From NCBI RefSeq assembly GCF_001563265.1, contig NZ_CP005083.1, forward strand, positions 3,351,001-3,415,000: 64,000 bases of DNA, written 5' to 3'. Source of the stretch: Sphingobium sp. TKS (GTDB lineage: Bacteria; Pseudomonadota; Alphaproteobacteria; Sphingomonadales; Sphingomonadaceae). Below are positions 57,684 to 64,000 of the stretch, piece after piece (the stretch's first letter is position 1; each line of letters starts with the position of its first letter). The notes under the pieces are model-generated. The model was given only the letters and a program-made list of their open reading frames with translations. It ran no database searches and had not been told where the DNA came from. Position numbers and translations under genes: made by a program.

Positions 57684-58004
57684 TCATTTGGTGGACTGAT
57701 CTCCCACCCACCGGGCGAAGGCGCTATCGGCCGCCTCCACCGGCAAAGCGAGGATCGCGGGAACCTCATAATCATGCAGTTCGGCAAGGCGCGCCATCAG
57801 CGCATCGCGGCGGGACGGCGCGGTCTTGAAGAGGACCGGCACCTCGGCCGCCTCCTCCATCGCGCCGTTCCATTCGTAGAAGGAGGTCGCCTCCCCCAGC
57901 AGGTTCGCGCAGGCCGCCAGCCGTTCCTCGACCAACTGGCGCGCGATGCGGGTCGCGGCCTCACGCGAGCCGAACAGCGTGTAGACGAGCGCGACGGCGC
58001 TCAT
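57684..58004 (-). CDS. cutA: Divalent-cation tolerance protein CutA
   Basis: Trimeric PII-like fold protein linked to copper tolerance. The visible pattern is YTLFGSREAATRIARQLVE, RLAACANLLG and FYEWNGAMEEAAEVPVLFKT. Length is 106 residues. The ATG at 58004 overlaps the heme A synthase stop by four bases, an association that may reflect copper handling for cytochrome oxidase. Confidence 0.93.
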   Translation of the reverse strand: MSAVALVYTLFGSREAATRIARQLVEERLAACANLLGEATSFYEWNGAMEEAAEVPVLFKTAPSRRDALMARLAELHDYEVPAILALPVEAADSAFARWVGDQSTK

Positions 58005-59047
58005 CCCCGGCGTTCCCCAAGCGCATGGGCGCCCCAGGTGGCCGATGCGACCACCAGCGCGCCGACCGCCTGGTGCAGCACGGCCAGCGGCAACGCGATG
58101 CCGCTGATGACGGTGGCGATGCCAAGCGCGACCTGCGTGCCGACCGCCGCGTTGATCGCGATGGAGGGGCCGCGCTCCCCAGCCTGCTTGGCCATGCGGG
58201 CCAGCATGACCAGCATGAACGCAGCGACCCAGGCCCACCAGCGATGGATGAAATGCACCAGATAGGGATCGCTGGACAGCGTCGCCCAGAGCGAGCCGAG
58301 CCACTGGATTCCTTGCGGTACGAGATGGTCGTTCATCAGCGGCCAGGTGTTGGAAACATAGCCCGCATCCAGCCCCGCCGTGAACGCGCCGAACATCAAC
58401 TGCACCAGCAGCGCCACCAGCGCGGCGATCGCGAAGGGGTGCAGCATCGCCGGTTTCGCAAAGGGCGTGCGCGAGCGCGTCAACAGGTCCAGCGCGGTCC
58501 AGATCAGCCCGCCCATGATGAACAGCGCCGTCAGCAGATGCACCGCCAGCCGGTAGTGGCTGACATCGGTTCGCACCGACAGGCCCGACTTCACCATCCA
58601 CCAGCCGATCGCGCCCTGCAGACCGCCCAGCGCCAGCAGCGCAAGCAGGCGCGGTCCATAGCCCTGCGGGATCGCCCGCTTCCACGCGAACCAGAGCAGC
58701 GGCAAGGCGAAGGCCACGCCGATCAACCGCCCGAGCAGCCGGTGCACCCATTCCCAGAAGAAGATGAACTGGAAATCGCCCAGGGTCATGCCCTGCCGCA
58801 ACTGCTGATATTCGGGAATCTGCTGATAATCGCGAAACGCCTCCATCCACTGGTCATGGGTCAGCGGCGGGATGGCGCCGGTAATCGGCTTCCATTGGGT
58901 GATCGACAGGCCGGATTCGGTCAGGCGTGTGATGCCGCCGACGACGACCATGCAAAAGACGAGGGCGGCGACCGTCAGCAACCAGCGCGCGATCGTCGCG
59001 GGGCGTGGGATGGCGACGGCGGGGCGGGTCAGGGTCAACGCGGTCAT
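58001..59047 (-). CDS. ctaA: Heme A synthase (CtaA/Cox15)
   Basis: Eight-helix membrane oxidase that oxidises heme O to heme A for aa3-type oxidase. Typical are VVGGITRLTESGLSITQW, FFWEWVHRLLGRLIGVAFALP (here in part, FFWEWVHRLLGRLIG) and VHFIHRWWAW, containing the heme-ligating histidines. 348 residues from ATG 59047; upstream in-frame residues are not conserved in style. It overlaps cutA. Confidence 0.95.
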   Translation of the reverse strand: MTALTLTRPAVAIPRPATIARWLLTVAALVFCMVVVGGITRLTESGLSITQWKPITGAIPPLTHDQWMEAFRDYQQIPEYQQLRQGMTLGDFQFIFFWEWVHRLLGRLIGVAFALPLLWFAWKRAIPQGYGPRLLALLALGGLQGAIGWWMVKSGLSVRTDVSHYRLAVHLLTALFIMGGLIWTALDLLTRSRTPFAKPAMLHPFAIAALVALLVQLMFGAFTAGLDAGYVSNTWPLMNDHLVPQGIQWLGSLWATLSSDPYLVHFIHRWWAWVAAFMLVMLARMAKQAGERGPSIAINAAVGTQVALGIATVISGIALPLAVLHQAVGALVVASATWGAHALGERRG

Positions 59048-59191
59048 GGTGCCGATCCATGCTCGCTTGTCCGGCCGGTTGCAAGAACAACAGGAACCGG
59101 AGGACAAAAGGTCATAACGCCTTGTGCATCAACGGATACAAACCGTCGGACAGGCGTATCACGCCTCATGGGAAAGCTGATCGAGGATAAG

Positions 59192-61240
59192 ATGAGCGGC
59201 ACGCAGGGCATTGCGGGCATGATCGCCGCGCAGGGGTCTCTGGGCGCCTTGACCGCGCGCATCGACGCCGGGTCTCCGCTGGGTCCGGTGGAGGGATGGT
59301 CTCCGGCACTGGTGTCGACCGTCCGGCTGATGCTGTCGTCCAGGGCGGAGATCGTGCTGTTCTGGGGCTCCGATCTCTGCGCGCTCTACAATGAAGCCTA
59401 TGCGCCCACCATCGGGGACAAGCATCCCCGCGTGCTGGGCCGTCCGGCGCGGGAGGGATGGTCGGAACTGTGGGACGATCTGGAACCGCTGCTGCGGTCG
59501 GTGGTCGAGGGCGGCGAGTCCGTGCACGCCAGGGACCGCCCCTTCTATATCGAGCGCGACGGTGGCCAGGGAGAACAGGTGTTTTTCGACATCAGCTACT
59601 CCCCGGTGTTCGAGGCGGACGGGTCGATCGGCGGCGCGCTCTGCATCGTCAGCGAGACGACCAGACGCGTGCTGGCCGAAAAGGAAGTGCGGGCCGACCG
59701 CGCCCGGCTGTGGGCACTGGCGCGCGATCCCTTTCTGGTCGCGGACAAGGACGGCGTGTGGATGGCCGCCAGCCCGGCCTGGACGGACATATTGGGCTGG
59801 AGCGAACAGGAACTGATCGGGCGCACGTCGGAATGGATGGAACATCCCGACGATCTGGAGAAGACGAAGGGCGAAATCGCAGGCCTGGCCAGGGGCATGC
59901 CGACGGTACGCTTCGAAAACCGGTTCCGGGCGAAGGACGGCAGCTATCGCAATTTCAGTTGGACGGCGGTGCCGGAAAACGACCTTGTCTATTGCGTCGC
60001 CCGCGACGTGACGGAGCAGCGCGCCCATGCCAGAGCCTTGGCGGAGGCGGAAGCGGCGCTGCGGCAGGCGCAGAAGATGGAGACGCTGGGCCAGCTTACC
60101 GGTGGGGTGGCGCATGACTTCAACAATCTGCTGCAGATCGTCACCGGCAATCTGGAACTGTTGCAGCGCGGGGTGGATAAGATCGGCGGCGAAGATCAGG
60201 CGCGGCTGCGCCGGGCGGCGGACAATGCGATGGGCGGCGCCGAGCGCGCCGCGCTGCTGACTCAGCGGCTGCTCGCTTTCTCCCGGCGCCAGCCGCTGGC
60301 GCCGGAGCGGATCGATCCCAACCGGCTGGTGAGCGGCATGTCCGACCTGCTCAATCGCACATTGGGCGAGACCATCGAGATCGAGACGATCCAGAGCGCC
60401 CGCGTGTGGCCGGTAGAGATCGACGTCAACCAGATGGAAATCGCGTTGCTCAACCTGGCGGTGAATGCCCGCGACGCCATGACGGACGGCGGCAAGCTGA
60501 CCATCGAAGTCGCCAACACGCATATCGATGCGGACTATGCCGCGCAGGAAGCGGAGGTGTCGCCCGGTCAATATGTGCTGATCAGCATGTCCGATACCGG
60601 CGCGGGCATGGACGAGGAAATATTGAGCCACGCCATCGAACCCTTTTTCACCACCAAGGAGGTCGGGCGCGGAACGGGCCTGGGCCTGTCGATGGTCTAT
60701 GGCTTCATCAAGCAGTCGGGCGGCCATTTCCGCGTCTATTCGGAGGCGGGGCACGGCACGACGGTGAAAATTTATCTGCCGCGTTTCTACGGGCTGCTGC
60801 CGGACAATGACACCGGCACGGTGGACCGCTGCGCGCCGGAATGTCCCGGCGACGAAACGGTATTGGTGTGCGAGGATGATGAGAAGGTGCGGGCCTATAC
60901 CGTCGATGTGCTGAAGGAACTGGGCTATCGGGTGATCGAGGCGGCCGACGGTCCGGCCGCGTTGCAGGCGCTGGAGGGGCCTTCACAGCCGATCGACCTG
61001 CTGTTCACCGATGTCATCCTGCCCGGCGGGATGACCGGCGCGGACATAGCGCGCGAGGCGCAAACGCGTCGGCCGGGGCTGAGGGTGCTGTTCGCGACCG
61101 GCTATGCGCGCAATGCGATCTTCCATCATGGCCGGCTCGATCCGGGGGTGGAGTTGCTGACCAAGCCCTTCACCTATGCCGAGCTGGCCGCGAAGGTGCG
61201 GGATATGCTGGATCGTGCTGAAGTGCGGCATGCGGGGTGA
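59192..61240 (+). CDS. Hybrid histidine kinase with PAS and receiver domains
   Basis: Cytoplasmic sensor kinase without membrane helices. The N-terminal part (about 1-290) holds two PAS-like domains ([20 protein letters not shown] and [20 protein letters not shown]). The H-box is [12 protein letters not shown] with His308. The ATP domain shows [11 protein letters not shown] and [12 protein letters not shown], and the receiver domain ends the protein with Asp607 in FTDVILPGG and KPFTY. I use ATG 59192, with GAGG five bases before; ATG 59168 adds 8 residues. 682 residues. No response regulator or phosphotransferase is adjacent, so its target is unknown. Confidence 0.93.
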   Translation: MSGTQGIAGMIAAQGSLGALTARIDAGSPLGPVEGWSPALVSTVRLMLSSRAEIVLFWGSDLCALYNEAYAPTIGDKHPRVLGRPAREGWSELWDDLEPLLRSVVEGGESVHARDRPFYIERDGGQGEQVFFDISYSPVFEADGSIGGALCIVSETTRRVLAEKEVRADRARLWALARDPFLVADKDGVWMAASPAWTDILGWSEQELIGRTSEWMEHPDDLEKTKGEIAGLARGMPTVRFENRFRAKDGSYRNFSWTAVPENDLVYCVARDVTEQRAHARALAEAEAALRQAQKMETLGQLTGGVAHDFNNLLQIVTGNLELLQRGVDKIGGEDQARLRRAADNAMGGAERAALLTQRLLAFSRRQPLAPERIDPNRLVSGMSDLLNRTLGETIEIETIQSARVWPVEIDVNQMEIALLNLAVNARDAMTDGGKLTIEVANTHIDADYAAQEAEVSPGQYVLISMSDTGAGMDEEILSHAIEPFFTTKEVGRGTGLGLSMVYGFIKQSGGHFRVYSEAGHGTTVKIYLPRFYGLLPDNDTGTVDRCAPECPGDETVLVCEDDEKVRAYTVDVLKELGYRVIEAADGPAALQALEGPSQPIDLLFTDVILPGGMTGADIAREAQTRRPGLRVLFATGYARNAIFHHGRLDPGVELLTKPFTYAELAAKVRDMLDRAEVRHAG

Positions 61241-61253
61241 GTCAGTATATGCG

Positions 61254-61883
61254 TTAGAGCGTCCGCCTCCACGCAGCGACCAGTTCCACCGCCCGTTCTC
61301 TGACCGCCGCGACGCTGTCGCCGGGACGATAGAGCGCTCCGCCGACACCGATCCCTTCGCAGCCAGCGGCCAGCCATTCCCCGATCGTGTCGGCGCCCGT
61401 GCCTCCGACCGCCCAGACGCCGACATGTTTGGGCAGCACGTCCTTCACCGCCTTCACATAGGCAGAGCCGAGGCGCGCGGCGGGGAAGAGCTTGATGCGG
61501 CGAGCGCCCGCCTTGATCGCAGCGAAGGCTTCGCTGGGCGTCATGAAGCCGGGAAGCAACTCCAGGCCCAGCTGCGCGCCTCGGGCAATGACCTGCGGGT
61601 CGGTGTTGGGCGTCACCATGATGCGGCCGCCTGCATCGTGCAGATTCTGGACCGCCTCGACCGACAGCACCGTGCCGCCGCCGATCAGTGCGCGGTCGCC
61701 AAATTCGGCCTGCATCGCGGCGATGCTCTTGAGCGGTTCGGGCGAATTGAAGGGGACTTCCAGGATGCGGATGCCTGCCTCGATCAGCGCGGCGCTCATG
61801 TCGAGCGCTTCTACGGGCTTCACGCCGCGCAGGATCGCGCAGATAGGAGGCGCGCCGACGGCAAGCAGGTCATCGAGGGTCAT
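61254..61883 (-). CDS. dgoA: 2-dehydro-3-deoxy-6-phosphogalactonate aldolase
   Basis: Class I KDPG/KDPGal-type aldolase that splits 2-keto-3-deoxy-6-phosphogalactonate into pyruvate and glyceraldehyde-3-phosphate. The catalytic glutamate is E42 in LEVPFNSPEP, the Schiff-base lysine K131 in RRIKLFPAARLG; GGGTVLS and TPNTDPQVIARG also fit. 209 residues. The galactonate assignment comes from the neighbouring kinase; by sequence alone KDPG aldolase (eda) is possible. Confidence 0.9.
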   Translation of the reverse strand: MTLDDLLAVGAPPICAILRGVKPVEALDMSAALIEAGIRILEVPFNSPEPLKSIAAMQAEFGDRALIGGGTVLSVEAVQNLHDAGGRIMVTPNTDPQVIARGAQLGLELLPGFMTPSEAFAAIKAGARRIKLFPAARLGSAYVKAVKDVLPKHVGVWAVGGTGADTIGEWLAAGCEGIGVGGALYRPGDSVAAVRERAVELVAAWRRTL

Positions 61884-61954
61884 AGGCGGGGTCTCCGGTC
61901 AATGAGGCAGGTTGTGCGGTGTGTTTTGGCCATTTCCGTACATTTTCGAAGTTC

Positions 61955-62042
61955 GTCATCCCCGCGAAGGCGGGGATCCATCTCCTGACCTAACCGCTTG
62001 ATGCAACGCTGGGAGATGGATTCCCGCCTTCGCGGGAATGAC
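61955..62042. repeat. REP-type pair, TCCCCGCGAAGGCGGGGA family
   Basis: ATCCCCGC/GCGGGGAT (61959-61976) and ATTCCCGC/GCGGGAAT (62020-62039) stand in mirror orientation, with an inner dyad CCATCTCC (61978-61985) and GGAGATGG (62012-62019). GTCAT and ATGAC at the ends complete the dyad. It lies between dgoA and dgoK. Confidence 0.75.
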
Positions 62043-62079
62043 AAAACAGGAAGCGTCCGCCTTCCACCCAAAGCTGCCA

Positions 62080-62970
62080 TCACACCAAACCCAGCCCGGC
62101 TAGCGAACAAGCATCGCCATCCAGCACTTGCGAGGCCAGCCCCTGTCTTCCCAGCGCCTGCGCATAGCGAACCGATAACTGGGCATCTCCGACCAACAGA
62201 ATGTCATCCGCTTCTCCCAGCGTGCTGCGGATTTCCGCGATCTCGCAGCCGATGATGAGGCCGGACAGATAGCCCGTCGACCAATCCTCCGACCTGCCGC
62301 CACGCAACCGCATCGCCCGCGCGGCGAACAGCGAGGCGAGCAGCCGCCCCTCCCCTGCCCGCTCCAGCCCTTCGGCAAAGCCTGCTGCTTCCTGCGCGGG
62401 ATCGGCCCGGTCAACCTTCGTCCCCAGGGTCGAGCGATCCCGCAGCAGCGCGAACAACTCCCCCGTCGGCATGGTGCGGAAGGAGACAATGCGGCCATCT
62501 TCTACCACCGACCATTTATTGTGCGTGCCGGGCAGGACGATGAGGTGCCGCCCCTGCCGCAATGCCGGTTCGCGGGCCATGGCTCCGAAAATCTGCGTTT
62601 CCTCGCCCCGCATCACATCGGGCACCCCGTCAGGACCGACGCAGGCGAGCCCGGCCATGATGCTGAGCGGCGTGCCGCGCCAGTCGAAGCGCACCGCGGC
62701 GGCGCGCCAGGCTGCGGCGTCAGCGGGGCAATCGGCATAGGGCGCCTCCACCCAGCCGTCGCGAGCGCCGGCCATGCCGCAGAGGCGTATCTCTCTGGGC
62801 GCGCCTTCCTCCAACCAAGGGGCGATGGTGGCGGCAAAGGCGGCTTCAGCTTCCTTTCCCACCGCGCCGATGCCGGGGCCGTCGCGGCGGGCCGTGACAT
62901 GGCCCTGCTCCACGCGAAACAGGCGCAAGCGGCTGGTGCCCCAGTCCCCGATGACCGCATATTGGCTCAT
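62080..62970 (-). CDS. dgoK: 2-dehydro-3-deoxygalactonokinase
   Basis: Phosphorylates 2-keto-3-deoxygalactonate before cleavage by DgoA. AVIGDWGTSRLRLF is the phosphate motif, followed by MAGARDGWVEAPY and VLPGTHNKWSVVEDG, typical of the family; MRGEETQIFGA is also conserved. I use ATG 62970 (296 residues); GTG 62982 adds four residues. It is in one transcription unit with dgoA, separated by the repeat. Confidence 0.92.
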   Translation of the reverse strand: MSQYAVIGDWGTSRLRLFRVEQGHVTARRDGPGIGAVGKEAEAAFAATIAPWLEEGAPREIRLCGMAGARDGWVEAPYADCPADAAAWRAAAVRFDWRGTPLSIMAGLACVGPDGVPDVMRGEETQIFGAMAREPALRQGRHLIVLPGTHNKWSVVEDGRIVSFRTMPTGELFALLRDRSTLGTKVDRADPAQEAAGFAEGLERAGEGRLLASLFAARAMRLRGGRSEDWSTGYLSGLIIGCEIAEIRSTLGEADDILLVGDAQLSVRYAQALGRQGLASQVLDGDACSLAGLGLV

Positions 62971-63092
62971 CAAATTCGTCACTAGCTCTCAAGCATCCTT
63001 GAATTTCTATTTGTCTGAGTATATCGGAGAGGCGAGCGCGTCAATGTGCCCCCAATTCGATCTGCCCTTTTCTTCGACAGGATGCCCCTTTC
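62971..63092. promoter_or_regulatory. Divergent promoter region of the sugar-acid locus
   Basis: A 122-base gap between dgoK (leftward) and the dehydratase (rightward) must carry promoters of both. The AT-rich part TTGAATTTCTATTTGTCTGA with GTATATC (63000-63025) may hold a promoter; no convincing operator dyad was found. A local regulator gene is not visible in the window. Confidence 0.45.
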
Positions 63093-64000
63093 ATGAGCGA
63101 ATCGCCCAAGCCCGCCCATAAGTTGCGCAGCCGCGCCTGGTTCGACAACCCCGACAATATAGACATGACCGCGCTCTATCTGGAGCGTTATCTGAATTTC
63201 GGTCTTTCGCTGGAGGAACTGCGCAGCGGCAGGCCGATCATCGGCATCGCCCAGACCGGCAGCGACCTGTCACCCTGCAACCGTCACCATATGGTGCTGG
63301 CGGAGCGCATTCGCGAAGGCATCCGCGAAATGGGCGGGATCGCGCTGGAATTTCCGGTGCATCCGATCCAGGAAACCGGCAAGCGGCCGACGGCGGGGCT
63401 GGACCGCAACCTCGCCTATCTGGGGCTGGTCGAGGCGATCTACGGCTATCCGCTGGACGGGGTGGTGCTGACCACGGGCTGCGACAAGACGACGCCCGCG
63501 CTGCTGATGGCGGCGGCGACGGTGAATATTCCCGCGATTGCCCTGTCGGTCGGACCGATGCTCAATGGCTGGCACAAGGGCGAGCGCACCGGGTCGGGAA
63601 CCATCGTGTGGCATGCGCGGCAATTGCTCGCGGCGGGCAAGATCGATGATGAGGGCTTCATCAAGCTGGTGGCGTCTTCGGCGCCCTCGACCGGCTATTG
63701 CAACACCATGGGCACGGCGACGACGATGAACTCGCTGGCCGAAGCGCTGGGCATGATGCTGCCCGGATCGGCGGCGATCCCGGCGCCCTATCGCGATCGG
63801 CAGGAGGTCGCCTATCGGACCGGCAAGCGCATTGTCGAGATGGTGGCGGAGGATCTGAAGCCTTCCGATATTTTGACGCTGGACGCCTTCCATAACGCCA
63901 TTGTGGTGAACTCGGCCATTGGCGGATCGACCAATGCGCCGATCCACCTGGCCGCCATTGCGCGCCATGCCGGCATCGACCTGCCGCTCAAGGATTGGGA
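63093..64000 (+). CDS. IlvD/Edd-family sugar-acid dehydratase (3' end outside window)
   Basis: Iron-sulfur dehydratase cut by the right window edge after about 302 residues. Cluster cysteines are visible in [26 protein letters not shown] and [16 protein letters not shown]. The style ([16 protein letters not shown]) is of the arabinonate/xylonate/galactonate dehydratase branch rather than dihydroxy-acid dehydratase. With dgoK and dgoA it probably forms a Ley-Doudoroff-type pathway, but the exact sugar acid cannot be read from sequence. The start is ATG 63093. Confidence 0.88.
   Translation, partial: MSESPKPAHKLRSRAWFDNPDNIDMTALYLERYLNFGLSLEELRSGRPIIGIAQTGSDLSPCNRHHMVLAERIREGIREMGGIALEFPVHPIQETGKRPTAGLDRNLAYLGLVEAIYGYPLDGVVLTTGCDKTTPALLMAAATVNIPAIALSVGPMLNGWHKGERTGSGTIVWHARQLLAAGKIDDEGFIKLVASSAPSTGYCNTMGTATTMNSLAEALGMMLPGSAAIPAPYRDRQEVAYRTGKRIVEMVAEDLKPSDILTLDAFHNAIVVNSAIGGSTNAPIHLAAIARHAGIDLPLKDW

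Noticed and set aside
58025..59191. Upstream extension of the hybrid kinase
   Set aside because: It would be antisense to heme A synthase and has Arg/His-rich composition; kinase sequence begins only near 59192.

Overview
The window is a 64 kb piece of a GC-rich alphaproteobacterial chromosome, most like a sphingomonad (Sphingobium, Sphingomonas or a close relative). This rests on a complete dcw (division and cell wall) cluster in alphaproteobacterial order, a CcrM-type GAnTC methyltransferase, a CarD regulator beside a 7Fe ferredoxin and an SUV3-like helicase, a 4-thiouridine-free core gene set of ordinary type, and many short intergenic hairpin repeats of the sort common in sphingomonads. 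The genus is inferred from gene order and protein appearance; no search was run. I saw no rRNA, tRNA, CRISPR array, transposase, integrase or prophage gene.

Positions 1-20400 (minus strand): a nearly gapless dcw operon read leftwards: mraZ, rsmH, ftsL, ftsI, murE, murF, mraY, murD, ftsW, murG, murC, a 65-residue gene of unknown function, murB, ddl, ftsQ, ftsA and ftsZ. It is followed by a terminator and by a secreted TPR protein cut by the window edge. Most junctions are 1-8 base overlaps, which suggests translational coupling. A triple GGGA motif with exact 10-base spacing upstream of mraZ looks like a MraZ operator.

Positions 20400-31300: cysK with a small membrane protein and a GldG-like membrane protein (minus); a SleB-type wall hydrolase (plus); a structured 390-base spacer with C-rich hairpin loops; an entericidin-like lipoprotein (plus); then on the minus strand argS, a SPOR protein, nagZ, scpA, scpB, tatA, tatB and tatC.

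Positions 31300-40300: a lipoprotein gene (minus), the ispH-thrB-rnhA operon (plus), folP and ccrM (minus), an ArsR regulator with an apparent leaderless promoter and operator (plus), a MobA-like nucleotidyltransferase and an M23 peptidase (minus). Six GAnTC sites lie within 153 bases upstream of ccrM.

Positions 40300-53200: SUV3-like helicase, S4 RNA-binding protein, fdxA and carD (plus); two small envelope proteins (minus); a TetR regulator, then ahpC and ahpF (plus); an L,D-transpeptidase, and glmM-DUF1272-thiD-rnhB as a tightly overlapped minus-strand group.

Positions 53200-64000: an alanine/glycine symporter (plus) converging on an M24 peptidase, a CsbD-like protein, rplM-rpsI, cutA and heme A synthase (minus), an orphan hybrid histidine kinase (plus), then a sugar-acid locus: dgoA and dgoK (minus) divergent from an IlvD/Edd-family dehydratase cut by the right edge. 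Peptidoglycan synthesis, remodelling and recycling (dcw genes, glmM, nagZ, SleB, M23 and L,D-transpeptidase) dominate the window.
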